A DNA stretch of 64,000 bases from positions 558,001 to 622,000 of the forward strand of contig NZ_CAJZAG010000001.1 in the NCBI RefSeq assembly GCF_914271485.1, given 5' to 3'. Positions 45,197 to 54,097 of the stretch are shown piece after piece; the first letter of the stretch is position 1; every line of letters starts with the position of its first letter. The translations under genes were made by a program, and so were the position numbers. Below the pieces are notes generated by a model. That model worked only from the letters and a program-made list of their open reading frames with translations. It did no database searches and was not told the DNA's origin. Origin of the DNA: Cupriavidus pampae (GTDB lineage: Bacteria > Pseudomonadota > Gammaproteobacteria > Burkholderiales > Burkholderiaceae).

Positions 45197-45802
45197 ATGC
45201 TCATGACAATCCCGACGATTCTGAATCTTTCCGAAGCCGCCGATGTGGATCAGGCTGCGGCTGCACTGGTGCTGGCGTTCGATACCGACCCGTATATGCG
45301 CTGGATGTACGACGGCCCGCAGGGCTACGTGCATGGCAGTTTCGCGCTGTTTCGCGTGCTGGTTGCGGAAGCGTTGGCTGCGGGCGGTGCTCAGACTATC
45401 GGCGCCGATGCTGCGCCCGTGGCGGGCACTGCGCTGTGGCTGCCGCCCGATGCCGAGGGTGACGACGCCGCGATCGAAGATGTGGTGCGCAGCACTGTGG
45501 ACGCTGCGCGGCGGCCGTTGCTTGGCGAGATGATTGGCCGCGTCTACGAGACGCGGCCCACCACGCCGCACTGGTATCTGTCGTCGCTTGGTATCGATGC
45601 CGTCGCGCGCGATCAGGGCCTTGGGTCGCGCCTGCTCGCGCACGGTCTGCGTGCCTGCGATGACGACCATTTGCCTGCGTGGCTATGGTCGTCGAACCCG
45701 CGCAATCTGGAGTTCTACGGCCGTCACGGTTTCGAGGCGTTGGCCACGGTACGTGTCGGCGACGCGCCGCCGCTGTTTCCGATGCTGCGTGCGGCGCGTT
45801 GA
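45197..45802 (+). CDS. GNAT-family N-acetyltransferase
   Basis: A 201-residue protein with the GNAT acetyl-CoA loop (R-D-Q-G-L-G-S-R-L-L) near residue 140 and the N-P-R-N-L-E-F-Y-G-R-H-G-F end motif. The substrate is unknown. The start codon directly abuts the T-run of the pbpG terminator (ATG at 45197; another ATG at 45203), so it needs a promoter inside pbpG or some read-through. Confidence 0.85.
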   Translation: MLMTIPTILNLSEAADVDQAAAALVLAFDTDPYMRWMYDGPQGYVHGSFALFRVLVAEALAAGGAQTIGADAAPVAGTALWLPPDAEGDDAAIEDVVRSTVDAARRPLLGEMIGRVYETRPTTPHWYLSSLGIDAVARDQGLGSRLLAHGLRACDDDHLPAWLWSSNPRNLEFYGRHGFEALATVRVGDAPPLFPMLRAAR

Positions 45803-45838
45803 GGACCCGCTAAGGACCCGTTGAGAGTCTCCTGACGA

Positions 45839-47512
45839 TCAGTGCGCGGTGGCTTCGCCCGCGCCGATGCCGGTCTCGGAGCGCAGTTCCTGCGCTTCAA
45901 AGCCTGCCTTGTCCACCGCCGCGCGGCGCGACTTGTCGGTCACGGAGAACAGCCAGATCCCGGCGAAACCAATCGTCATCGAGAACAGTGCGGGCGAGGT
46001 GTAGGGGAACGGCGCGCTCTTGAAGTGGAACACGTCGACCCATACCGCTTGCGACAACACCGTCAGGATCACCGCCGACAGCAAGCCGAGGAAGCCGCCG
46101 ATCATGGCGCCCCGCGTGGTGCAGCCGCGCCACAGCACCGACATGAACAGCACCGGGAAGTTTGCCGAGGCCGCCACGGCAAAGGCGAGCGACACCATAA
46201 ATGCGATGTTCTGCTTCTCGAATACGATGCCGAGTACCACGGCCACGATCCCAAGAATAATGGTCGTGATCTTGGACACGCGCAGTTCCATCGCGCCCGA
46301 TGCCTGACCCTGCTTGAACACCGTTGCGTAGAGGTCGTGTGAGACGGCCGTTGCGCCGGCCAGCGTCAGCCCGGCCACCACGGCAAGGATCGTCGCAAAC
46401 GCCACGGCGGAGATAAAGCCAAGGAACACGTTCCCGCCCACAGCGCTGGCCAGATGCACGGCCGCCATATTGACGCCGCCGAGCAGCTTGCCGCTGCCGT
46501 CCTGGAAGCTCGCATTGGTGCTGACCAGTACGATGGCGCCGAAGCCGATGATAAACGTGAGAATGTAGAAATACCCGATCCACGTCGTGGCCCAGAACAC
46601 GGACTTGCGTGCTTCCTTGGCATTCGGCACCGTGAAGAAGCGCATCAGAATGTGTGGCAGGCCCGCGGTGCCGAACATCAGAGCGATACCGAACGAGATG
46701 GCCGAGATCGGGTCTTTGATGAAGTTGCCCGGGCTCATGATCGAGTCCTTCTTGGCATGCACTTCAACGGCCTTGGCAAACAGTTGCTCGGGGCTGAAGT
46801 GAAATTGCGCCAGCACCATGAACGCCATGAACGAGGCGCCGCCCAGCAGCAGGCATGCCTTGATAATCTGCACCCAGGTCGTCGCGGTCATGCCGCCGAA
46901 CAACACATAGATCATCATCAGCGCGCCGACGATGACCACGGCCACCCAGTACTCGAGTCCGAACAGCAACTTGATCAATTGCCCGGCGCCGACCATTTGC
47001 GCGATCAAGTAGAACGCCACGACCACCAGCGTGCCCGATGCGGCGAACGCACGGATCGGCCCTTGCTTGAAGCGATAGGCGGCGACGTCGGCAAACGTAA
47101 AGCGACCCAGATTGCGCAGTCGCTCGGCCATCAGGAACGTGATGATGGGCCAGCCCACCAGAAAGCCGATCGAATAGATCAGGCCGTCGTAGCCGCTGGA
47201 ATAAACGGCCGCCGAGATGCCGAGGAACGACGCCGCGGACATGAAGTCACCGGCAATCGCCAGGCCATTCTGAAAGCCAGTAATGCCGCCACCGGTGTAG
47301 AACGCGGCCGCGGACTTGGTCTTCTTGGCGGCCCACTTGGTAATGAACAGCGTGCCGATAACGAACACCACGAACATGCCGATCGCGGTCCAATTGGTGG
47401 GTTGCTTGACGGCCTGGCCGAGGTCTCCACCGGCCGCGAAGGCCCCGGTCGAGATCAGCAGCGCGAGCGCAGGCAGGGCGGTGGAAGCGCGCATGGCGCG
47501 ATGCGTCTTCAT
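45839..47512 (-). CDS. actP: Cation/acetate symporter ActP
   Basis: A 557-residue sodium:solute symporter. It has a signal-like first segment, then 13 membrane helices with the SSF motifs ([17 protein letters not shown] and later A-F-A-A-S-G-T). It takes up acetate and related short acids. It overlaps the small DUF485 gene by four bases, the usual yjcH-actP pairing. Confidence 0.94.
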   Translation of the reverse strand: MKTHRAMRASTALPALALLISTGAFAAGGDLGQAVKQPTNWTAIGMFVVFVIGTLFITKWAAKKTKSAAAFYTGGGITGFQNGLAIAGDFMSAASFLGISAAVYSSGYDGLIYSIGFLVGWPIITFLMAERLRNLGRFTFADVAAYRFKQGPIRAFAASGTLVVVAFYLIAQMVGAGQLIKLLFGLEYWVAVVIVGALMMIYVLFGGMTATTWVQIIKACLLLGGASFMAFMVLAQFHFSPEQLFAKAVEVHAKKDSIMSPGNFIKDPISAISFGIALMFGTAGLPHILMRFFTVPNAKEARKSVFWATTWIGYFYILTFIIGFGAIVLVSTNASFQDGSGKLLGGVNMAAVHLASAVGGNVFLGFISAVAFATILAVVAGLTLAGATAVSHDLYATVFKQGQASGAMELRVSKITTIILGIVAVVLGIVFEKQNIAFMVSLAFAVAASANFPVLFMSVLWRGCTTRGAMIGGFLGLLSAVILTVLSQAVWVDVFHFKSAPFPYTSPALFSMTIGFAGIWLFSVTDKSRRAAVDKAGFEAQELRSETGIGAGEATAH

Positions 47513-47814
47513 GCGACCTCCCGCTTGATCTTCTCGGTCAGATCGTCATACACGCTATTGGCGTGACGCACGTAGAGCCCGGTAATCACAACGGTGAAGA
47601 TGATCACGAACAGGCCAATCGGCATGCCCCACGTCATCACACCATTGCCGACGCGCGCGGCCAGCAGTTCCTTGTCGAACGCAATCAGCAGCACGTAGCC
47701 GTAGTACACCACCAACATCACGGCCGTCAGCGCCCAGGTGAGCCGGCCACGACGTTTGATCAGATCGCGATACTGCCGGCTGGCCTTCAGCCTTTCCATC
47801 ACATCTTGTTGCAT
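47509..47814 (-). CDS. DUF485 membrane protein (YjcH-like)
   Basis: A 101-residue protein with two membrane helices (about 27-47 and 61-82), the companion of ActP in most genomes. GGAG precedes the ATG. Its exact job is unknown, but the overlap with actP indicates joint expression. Confidence 0.9.
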   Translation of the reverse strand: MQQDVMERLKASRQYRDLIKRRGRLTWALTAVMLVVYYGYVLLIAFDKELLAARVGNGVMTWGMPIGLFVIIFTVVITGLYVRHANSVYDDLTEKIKREVA

Positions 47815-48239
47815 GCTGTCTCCTGCATGTGTCTATCACCGTGTGAGCACGGAATGGCTACACGGTAATGGGCGCCGCTTACCCGGTTCTTACAGGGTGA
47901 ATTGCGCGATGCAGGGGTAAACGTGAGGGGGAATGAGCGACCCATCTGCCAATGGAGGCGGCTCGGTCTACGTCGCAGTAGCAAGCCGTGGGTGCGCTTG
48001 ATCCGATCGCGTAGGTCGGAAGCGCTCGACGGCTGTGGTAGGCGTAACGTGGTAGAGCCTCTACCGGAAGCGCGTTAGCTCAACGCGTTCACTGGCGATG
48101 CCATCGCGATTGGCGCAAGGGAAGAGCTCACTCGATACTCAAAGAGCGCGACGTTTGATACAACAACAATTGCCTTGCGGAGGACCTCGCTAATCGTCCG
48201 GACAACGATCACTCCACTAACTGCCTTGCCTTTCGCGAG
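47815..48239. other. Gap between the DUF485-actP unit and the island
   Basis: About 425 bases with no convincing gene on either strand. The right edge of the core chromosome and the left edge of the accessory island lie somewhere here. The leftward promoter of the DUF485-actP unit should lie near 47830-47900, but I could not name clear hexamers. Confidence 0.45.
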
Positions 48240-48600
48240 ATTCAGAATGACCCATCCCATATAGTTGGCGAGCTGTCCGATTGGCGGGATATATCAGCCG
48301 ATGGTGATTGAACCGTACCACCCATTCCAGCGCGGCCAGCTCAACGGATTCACGCGTCTTCCATGCACCACGACAATGGACCAGTTCAGCCTCGTACAGG
48401 CTGTTGATCGTCTCCGCCAACGCGTCGTTGTAACTGTCTTCCCGGCTGCCAACCGACGGTTCGATAGCAGCCTCGGCCAAGCGCTCGCCATGGCGATTTC
48501 TGATGTACTGCGACGCGCGGTGGGAGTGGTGGATGAGAGATACATCTTTGCCGGGTTGGTGAGCCACCATTTTCAACGCGGTGAGTATCTCTATGAACAT
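48240..48600 (-). pseudogene. IS3-family transposase (OrfB) C-terminal remnant
   Basis: About 105 codons resemble the rve integrase core of IS3-group transposases (SLIHHSHRASQY, ERLAEAAIEPSVGS, DALAETINSLYEAELVH, LEWVVRFNHHRL). The conserved Asp in HHSDRGSQY is His here, so the DDE site is dead. After HHRL the frame shifts: YIPP, expected next, appears in another frame. The 5' half and the inverted ends are missing. Confidence 0.8.
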
Positions 48601-48798
48601 TAGCCCGCATGAGAATCTGATTGATGCTCTATTGGCTTATGCATTCGTCCTCTCGAGGAGAGGTGTCGGAGTGGAGGTTCGCAACCGGGGTGTTCGTGTC
48701 ATGTCTCCCGACATCACATCCATGCCTTACAACAATATGCAAGCGTAATTACAGTGCGTCCAGTCAAGCCGTCGCGACCTAGAAAATGGGCGAGGTAA

Positions 48799-48821
48799 AG
48801 TGTTCCCGCGAGCACTGTTTT
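48799..48821 (+). terminator. Weak terminator-like hairpin before the small membrane protein gene
   Basis: AGTGTTC and GAGCACT pair around CCGC (one G-T wobble) with four to five T residues close behind. It would end transcription entering from the left. Confidence 0.4.
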
Positions 48822-48837
48822 CGTAGGAAATGCTAGC

Positions 48838-48864
48838 ATCACCTCCATTTTTAATGGAGGTGAT
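48838..48864 (+). promoter_or_regulatory. Hairpin covering the Shine-Dalgarno sequence
   Basis: ATCACCTCCATT (48838-48849) and AATGGAGGTGAT (48853-48864) are perfect 12-base arms with a TTT loop. The right arm contains GGAGGTGAT, a full match to the 16S anti-Shine-Dalgarno sequence, four bases before the chosen ATG at 48869. In the folded mRNA the site would be hidden. Confidence 0.7.
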
Positions 48865-48868
48865 GGAG

Positions 48869-49504
48869 ATGTATTTTGGTAACTCGCCGGACAACGAGCA
48901 GCATCGACGCCAGGCTGACGCCTTAGAGGCCGCGGCAAGCGGAGCTCAGCAAGCGTCTGCGATCGCTGCTGAGGCTGCACGCGCGGCCAAGACCTCCGCC
49001 CGAGCAGCTTGGGTACAGGCGGTTGGATCACTGCTAGGGCTTGCTATCGCGATTGCGATACCTTTCTATCAAAATCACCGCGATGCTGAGAAGGCGGCGG
49101 AAGCGGATCGCGCCAAAGAGCAAGCTGTCTGGATTCAAGTTCGGAATTCGGCCATTGATGTGGTCGATATCCTCATGGATGCGAAACGCCAAATTTCGAC
49201 TATCAGGGCTGGCACTCAACTCGCCTACCAACTTCCAGTCTGGCAGTTTGAGGATGCACGCCAAGGCATCCGGAGGACTCAAGTTCAACTGTCAGATGAC
49301 AAGGCGCTTATGATGCTGGCCGACATCCGTCAGTCGCTGGGCGAGGTAAAGATAATTCTCATGCCACTCGATGGTAAAGGAGCCGACGTGGTGGCCACAG
49401 ATCCGATGCTGCAATGGATCGAGGGCGCAATTAAGCGGGTATCTGCGATGGGAGATAAGGCGAGCCTCTCTTCTGGCAAGTACGATTCGCCCGTCCATCA
49501 ATGA
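48869..49504 (+). CDS. Unknown single-helix membrane protein with coiled-coil
   Basis: A 211-residue protein with no family that I recognise. Residues 10-45 are Ala/Gln/Glu-rich and likely coiled-coil. A hydrophobic helix (about 50-66, VQAVGSLLGLAIAIAIPFY) is followed by a charged helix and a soluble alpha-helical tail. The start at 48869 is chosen for the ideal ribosome site, which lies in a hairpin; ATGs at 48830, 48854 and 48863 are also in frame. Codon use is less GC-biased than the core genes. It lies in the accessory island, possibly paired with the next gene 157 bases on. Confidence 0.6.
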   Translation: MYFGNSPDNEQHRRQADALEAAASGAQQASAIAAEAARAAKTSARAAWVQAVGSLLGLAIAIAIPFYQNHRDAEKAAEADRAKEQAVWIQVRNSAIDVVDILMDAKRQISTIRAGTQLAYQLPVWQFEDARQGIRRTQVQLSDDKALMMLADIRQSLGEVKIILMPLDGKGADVVATDPMLQWIEGAIKRVSAMGDKASLSSGKYDSPVHQ

Positions 49505-49661
49505 TGGACGCAGACATTCTCCCCCGTAAGGCGCGGCCTTTGTCGACGTCAGCCGGTCAAGCGACGGTGAGCAAAAGCCTAGTACAGGCAACCAGGACTC
49601 TCGCAGCATGACTAAGTGAGGCGAAGTTGATCATCACCAGTTTCGGATAGAGCATCCCACG

Positions 49662-50792
49662 ATGAACTCGAAAATCACTGATCTCTCGATCCAGACTTTG
49701 CTCGGATCTGACCTGGGCGCCTACCGCGCGGAGACGTCGCTTGCGCATACCGCCACGCTTCAACTTAGGACACAAACAGAGGCATTGCGTCTCGCCATGG
49801 GCCCCACGGACGCAATGCGTCGCTTTCTTGGAGAGATGAATCTGGTCTCGCCCGTTAGCGACACGCTGAGCAGCTATCACCAGCTTGCGAACGAGCCTCT
49901 CTGGCACGCCCAGGAGGCAGCTCGATCCGTTTCGGCAGCGTTCGCCCAGCAGCTTGAATCAATGAAAGCCGCCATCCGCCCAGCTACGGAGGTGTTGGCG
50001 AGTTTCTCGGCCCATCGCGCGACTTTCAATGCATTGCTCGCACCGTCAAACTTCGCTGTAAATCTCCAAGACCTGCTTAGACAACGTACTGGTGACGCAG
50101 TTTTCGAGCAGGCACAGAGACTGGGGCGACCCTACGATGAGCTTCTACGGGCGCTCGAACAGTTTAAAGAACCGGCTAGTCTTGCAGCGCTTCACACTTT
50201 CTCCGACAGCATTGCCAACGCTACCGAACTAGCTTGCTTTGAACATCTGGGCGTCGACTTGGTCGACGGCGAGGCTGACTCGGGGCTGCGCCAACGTGCA
50301 GCTAGCGCGATTCAAGCTATCACGGCAGACGCCGAAGCACAGCCTTCGCTCCAAGCAGCCGTAGATCAGATCATCGCAGCAATTAAGGCGACCAAAGAGC
50401 CGGCCGTCCAGAAGGTGCTTTGGCTCGTGCTCCTTCCGCTCTTCTTCATGCTGCTAGGCGCATTCCTTACCCCTTACGCCGATTTCCATATCAAGCAGCT
50501 GCTAGAGGCAAAGTCAAAGCAAGGGGCAACGAAGGTCGTGAAAGAGGCTGCCCGCGAGGCGATCGGGGATGTGAGCGTGCTGCGGGACTATCGCTTCATC
50601 GGGACGAAACTCTTGATAGTTCGTTCAGCTCCGAGCGCGAGGGCGCCGCAGCTTGGTCAGCTTCGTTTCGGGTATCTAGTTCGGATTCTGCAGCGAAACG
50701 GAGATTTCACGCTCATTTCCTGGCGAAACACCGATAGCAATGTCGAAATCCAAGGCTGGGTGTTCTCGCGCTACTTGAGGCGCTTCGACTAG
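49662..50792 (+). CDS. Unknown membrane protein with C-terminal SH3-like domain
   Basis: A 376-residue protein. Residues 1-245 are helical without clear motifs. A membrane helix lies at about 250-272 (VLWLVLLPLFFMLLGAFL). The last 70 residues, with LLIVRSAPS, then I-S-W-R-N and G-W-V-F-S-R-Y-L, look like a bacterial SH3 domain. A long helical region plus one helix and a small binding domain would suit a sensor or cell-envelope role. No function can be assigned. It lies in the accessory island. Confidence 0.55.
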   Translation: MNSKITDLSIQTLLGSDLGAYRAETSLAHTATLQLRTQTEALRLAMGPTDAMRRFLGEMNLVSPVSDTLSSYHQLANEPLWHAQEAARSVSAAFAQQLESMKAAIRPATEVLASFSAHRATFNALLAPSNFAVNLQDLLRQRTGDAVFEQAQRLGRPYDELLRALEQFKEPASLAALHTFSDSIANATELACFEHLGVDLVDGEADSGLRQRAASAIQAITADAEAQPSLQAAVDQIIAAIKATKEPAVQKVLWLVLLPLFFMLLGAFLTPYADFHIKQLLEAKSKQGATKVVKEAAREAIGDVSVLRDYRFIGTKLLIVRSAPSARAPQLGQLRFGYLVRILQRNGDFTLISWRNTDSNVEIQGWVFSRYLRRFD

Positions 50793-51036
50793 CGGCAGCG
50801 GCCAACTGGACATGGGCCTTCGTGTAAAGGGAAAGCGCCGATTGTGGTCGCGTTTTTTCGACATGCCGGAGCGCATGGCGTGCAGATGGTCTAAGCGGCC
50901 CGTGCTGTTTCAATGCCGACTTGGCGCATCGCCTCCAGAGTCTTCCCAAGAATTTTTTGCCGATGAATCGCCAAGTATCTATGTTGCTCTGGGTAAAAGG
51001 CGCCCAAATTAAACCCCTCTGGCACTCCACAAGCCT

Positions 51037-51642
51037 TTAGCCCTTTGGTCGAACGATGGACCCGTCGCGAGTGTCAGTTGCTCGCTCTTCGTCACGAGCA
51101 ATGGCTACAGCGTCGCGTAGGTTTGCGCGAAGCATCTCGATGCCGCCGACGTACCCGCCAAGTGCTTCGGTGGCACGTTCCTCGATCTCCGCGGCAGATG
51201 TCAGTCGCTCCGACACCAACGCGCGAATGTCTTCCCGATCGTTTTCAGCCAAGCGTGCGATCTTGCTGACGGCGAGATCGGTCGGGGAGAGGACCCGGAC
51301 CCGAATTTGCTTGAGACCAAGGTCTACCGGAATAGAGTCTTCCTGGTAGTCCTCGTGCATCAGCGCGAAGGTGGGGTTGTAGTTGGTGTCCAGATAGATC
51401 GCCTGGGTAACGCCGTTCTCCAGCTTCACGTCCACGAGCAAGTCCTGCGGCAGCATTACTCGACCAGCAAATTCAGCGTCGACATCGGTTGTCACGCGGC
51501 TGGCCGTGTACAGGTGAACAGCCATTCCGCCTGCGAGGTAGACGGTCAACGGCTTTTGCAACGATAGACGTCCTTCGAGTTGCGTCATCAGTTCCCGAAG
51601 ACCCTCGGCGAGTGCGGTGTGGGTGTAAAAACCGTCGGGCAT
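51037..51642 (-). CDS. AbiEii/DUF6036-like nucleotidyltransferase
   Basis: A 201-residue protein with a minimal nucleotidyltransferase core: L-A-G-G-M-A-V-H-L-Y at 36-45 and T-T-D-V-D-A at 51-56 (D53, D55), as in AbiEii-type toxins and DUF6036 proteins. A C-terminal helical part follows. Its start is one base after the stop of the upstream small gene and it has no own ribosome site, so it is translationally coupled. Such pairs often act as toxin-antitoxin or phage-defence modules. Confidence 0.65.
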   Translation of the reverse strand: MPDGFYTHTALAEGLRELMTQLEGRLSLQKPLTVYLAGGMAVHLYTASRVTTDVDAEFAGRVMLPQDLLVDVKLENGVTQAIYLDTNYNPTFALMHEDYQEDSIPVDLGLKQIRVRVLSPTDLAVSKIARLAENDREDIRALVSERLTSAAEIEERATEALGGYVGGIEMLRANLRDAVAIARDEERATDTRDGSIVRPKG

Positions 51643-51643
51643 A

Positions 51644-51934
51644 TCAGACGCGGCGCAGCTGCATGGTCAACATGTCGCGGAGACGCGGCACGCTCAAAAC
51701 CCACCCATTTCGAACCACATCGCCGCTGGCGACAAGATCGGAGGGGTGCTGGCTGAAGTAGGACTCGCTGGCGGTCAAGAGCCTGTCCGCCTCCGACGGC
51801 ATCCGCGGCCGAAGGATCATCGACGCGAGCCGAAACACGTTTGCCTCGCGTTGGTCGCTAGCACGCGCGAGCTCACCCTTCGCCGCGGCAGTGCAGCGGC
51901 TCAAAAGAGTTTGCTCAACATCTCTAGCCGACAT
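51644..51934 (-). CDS. Small partner gene of the AbiEii-like protein
   Basis: A 96-residue protein, helical, with a winged-helix-like end (S-G-D-V-V-R-N-G-W-V-L-S-V-P-R-L). GGAG lies eight bases before the ATG. Its position directly upstream of the nucleotidyltransferase gene and its size suit an antitoxin or adaptor, but I do not recognise the family. Confidence 0.55.
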   Translation of the reverse strand: MSARDVEQTLLSRCTAAAKGELARASDQREANVFRLASMILRPRMPSEADRLLTASESYFSQHPSDLVASGDVVRNGWVLSVPRLRDMLTMQLRRV

Positions 51935-52344
51935 CGCAGTGCTCCGTTCAAAGGCGGTCTGAAGGCCACAATCCGAATCACTTTACCGCTTAACATCGAC
52001 AATCTCAAACATGTGGGCATGTTCGTTGAAAATGTGGATCATGCAACACATTTTTCCGTAATTTTGTTTGGCGTCGTCGCGAATGACGCCAACATCGAGC
52101 GTGCGTCGGCCGCACATAGCCGCTCGGCATCGACAGTCGCGCAGAATCGTCCGCCCGGCGCGACGCCGAGCGAGTAATTCTGGTTGGGATGAGAGGATTC
52201 GAACATCCAGTAATCGACGAGATATGAAGGGTTCCCGGGCGGTTGGGCGGCTGGCCCGGCGACTGGGGACCGCCTAAGAGAAATTGGTCGCCTCCGCCTC
52301 TTGTACACTGCCTGAATCCCTGTGCTATGCCTTGAGTGCCTGCT
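51935..52344. other. Gap between divergent defence cassettes
   Basis: About 410 bases. No plausible coding frame is supported. It contains a tRNA 3'-end-like remnant (52181-52215) and should hold the promoters of the leftward AbiEii-like pair and the rightward CBASS-like pair. Confidence 0.45.
52181..52215 (-). pseudogene. tRNA 3'-end remnant, possible attachment site
   Basis: Read on the minus strand this ends like a tRNA: a T-arm GGATG-TTCGAAT-CCTCT (one mispair), CATCCCA as the 3' acceptor strand, A and CCA. The D-arm and anticodon arm are not present. Integrases often leave such 3' tRNA copies as attachment sites. No full-length partner occurs in the window. Confidence 0.4.
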
Positions 52345-53325
52345 ATGAGCCAGCTTCCGCCGAGTTTGCTTCAATCCATTATGGCTAACGCGCTTTCTGC
52401 CCCGCCACTCCCTTCCAGTGCTGGCGCGATGTGGGTATATGTCATCAAGCGATTTCAGGCATTCTCGACCAACCTTGATTTGACGCCGGCTCAACTCAGC
52501 GAAGGTCGAAAAAAATTCGAAGGCGTCGTGTCATGCTTAAATACCGCCTATTTCGGCACCGCCTCCACTACCGACAACGCTTTCTTTATCGGCTCTTGGG
52601 CTAAAGACACGCACATACGTCCGCCACGAGACGTGGATTTGTATTTTATCCTTCCTCTCTCGGTTTATCAGCGATACGAAGCTTATGGCGGCTGGATAAA
52701 CAAGCAATCTGCACTATTGCAAGAGGTAAAGGGTAAGTTGCTCGCCAGTTTCCCGAGAAGTGATATCAAAGGTGATGGGCCTGTTGTTATGGCTGCTTTT
52801 GATAGCTATAACGTCGAGATCGTTCCGGCCTTTCGGTATGATGACAAGGAAGTGTCCTACTACGTATGTGATACGAAGAACGGTGGGAGCTATAAGAAAA
52901 CGATGCCTTGGCATGAAGTGGCAGAAATCAAGGGGGCTGATTCTCGAAACAATTCCAATGTGCGTCCGTTGATCCGAATGCTCAAATGTTGGCAGGCATA
53001 CTGCTCCGTACCGATCAAATCGTTTTACCTTGAACTTCTCGCAGTTGAATTTCTGGATCAATGGGCGTATCGATTGCAGAGCTATTATTTCTACGACTGG
53101 ATGTGTCGGGATTTCTTCGCGTGGATGACTGGAAAGGCGAATTCGTTCCTGAATGCACCGGGGACCTTTGAGTTGCTTTGGCTCGGAGATGATTGGAAGT
53201 CCAGAGCGGAGAGCGCATATGGCCGCGCCGCAAAGGCATGCGATTTCGAGAGGGTGAATGATATGGCTAGCGCAGGTACAGAGTGGCAGAAGGTTTTCGG
53301 TTTGAATATTCCAAAGTATGTCTGA
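52345..53325 (+). CDS. CD-NTase / SMODS nucleotidyltransferase (CBASS)
   Basis: A 326-residue cyclic-oligonucleotide synthase candidate. The active site is G83-S84 in FIGSWAKDT, D96-x-D98 in PRDVDLYFIL and a third acid E158 in NVEIVPAF, the usual Pol-beta arrangement in CD-NTases. The C-terminal helical domain continues normally. The start is the ATG at 52345; a GTG at 52336 is possible. The gene overlaps the SLATT gene by one base (TGATG), so the two form an operon. In CBASS the synthase makes a nucleotide signal on phage infection that activates the effector. Confidence 0.82.
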   Translation: MSQLPPSLLQSIMANALSAPPLPSSAGAMWVYVIKRFQAFSTNLDLTPAQLSEGRKKFEGVVSCLNTAYFGTASTTDNAFFIGSWAKDTHIRPPRDVDLYFILPLSVYQRYEAYGGWINKQSALLQEVKGKLLASFPRSDIKGDGPVVMAAFDSYNVEIVPAFRYDDKEVSYYVCDTKNGGSYKKTMPWHEVAEIKGADSRNNSNVRPLIRMLKCWQAYCSVPIKSFYLELLAVEFLDQWAYRLQSYYFYDWMCRDFFAWMTGKANSFLNAPGTFELLWLGDDWKSRAESAYGRAAKACDFERVNDMASAGTEWQKVFGLNIPKYV

Positions 53326-53855
53326 TGGATAACCGCATCCAAGAGATCGTTGTCGAGTGTCAGAGGCAGCAGGAGTCGTGCACATACACATCGACCGCCC
53401 TTTATTCATGGCTGAAAGAAGTCCGCGTCTATCGCGTTGGTTTTATCACACTTCCAATCGTTTTCGGTTCTGTGGCTAGTGCCAAGATTCTTCTTAAGGG
53501 CATGGAGTATGAATGGGTGACAGCCGTAGCGGCGCTGCTGGCGGGCTTGTTCCCAGCCATATTTAAGGCGCTCGATTTGGACGTAAGCATAAAGGCTATG
53601 TCCGACTCGGCCCATCGCTTTGAAGTGCTGCGTGATCGTTTTCGCCAGGCCGCCTTTATCGGGGCAACGAAACAAGTCACGGAGCTTGAGGAAGAGTTTA
53701 GGGAATTAATGGCTCGGATGGATGAAGCGCGGAACTCAAGCCTCGCAATTCCCGAACGACATTTCAACAAGGCCAAGACGAAAATTGAGGCAGGGCACTA
53801 CGAATTTGGCGCCAACAAGAATTCGCAGCCTTCCCGGTTGAAGGACCCCCCTTGA
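53325..53855 (+). CDS. SLATT-domain two-helix membrane effector
   Basis: A 176-residue protein with an N-terminal helix, two close membrane helices (about 38-56 and 64-82, I-T-L-P-I-V-F-G-S-V-A and V-T-A-V-A-A-L-L-A-G-L-F-P) and a long cytoplasmic coiled-coil (about 90-150). This is the SLATT layout. SLATT proteins are predicted pore-forming effectors coupled to SMODS synthases. Its ATG overlaps the upstream stop, ensuring matched expression. No other effector or regulator gene is in the operon. Confidence 0.78.
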   Translation: MDNRIQEIVVECQRQQESCTYTSTALYSWLKEVRVYRVGFITLPIVFGSVASAKILLKGMEYEWVTAVAALLAGLFPAIFKALDLDVSIKAMSDSAHRFEVLRDRFRQAAFIGATKQVTELEEEFRELMARMDEARNSSLAIPERHFNKAKTKIEAGHYEFGANKNSQPSRLKDPP

Positions 53856-53859
53856 GCTA

Positions 53860-53894
53860 GCTGGCCGCCTCAAGCCGCTTTTGAGGCGGCCAGC
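53860..53894 (+). terminator. Perfect 14-bp hairpin after the CBASS-like operon
   Basis: GCTGGCCGCCTCAA and TTGAGGCGGCCAGC are perfect arms around a 7-base loop, four bases after the SLATT stop. No T-run follows, so termination may be weak or the hairpin may stabilise the mRNA end. Confidence 0.55.
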
Positions 53895-54097
53895 GCCTTC
53901 TCTACGGGCCAACCCGCTGCGAGACGATTGTAGAGCGCGGAGTAACGCGTACCCTGTCGGGTGGCCCATTTCGTCACCGGCAACCGCTCGCCTAGATGCT
54001 CCATAAGCCCGGTCCTTAGCTGATTGCCCTCAATCTGGACCCAAACCCGTACGGCAGTGAAGTCGACGAAGAGCGGTGCTCGTTGGCAGCTGTTCGG
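53870..54097 (-). pseudogene. Open frame lacking an N-terminus, possible phage-type helix-turn-helix fragment
   Basis: An open frame on the minus strand with no good start, ending about 75 codons later within the hairpin. It includes R-V-W-V-Q-I-E-G-N-Q-L-R and ends in W-A-T-R-Q-G-T-R-Y-S-A-L-Y-N-R-L, then G-W-P-V-E-K-A-L. The last segment resembles the short DNA-binding tails found in phage and mobile-element proteins. It is probably a gene remnant. Confidence 0.35.

Noticed and set aside
48075..48260. A 61-codon leftward frame left of the IS3 remnant
   Set aside because: It has no ribosome site, no recognisable motif and no sign of coding bias.
48606..48868. A retron or other ncRNA before the small membrane protein gene
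   Set aside because: There are short hairpins, but no reverse transcriptase gene in the window and no long conserved inverted structure.
52039..52494. A 151-codon leftward frame over the CBASS-like promoter region
   Set aside because: It overlaps the start of the CD-NTase gene and the tRNA-like remnant, has a very basic composition and no good start.
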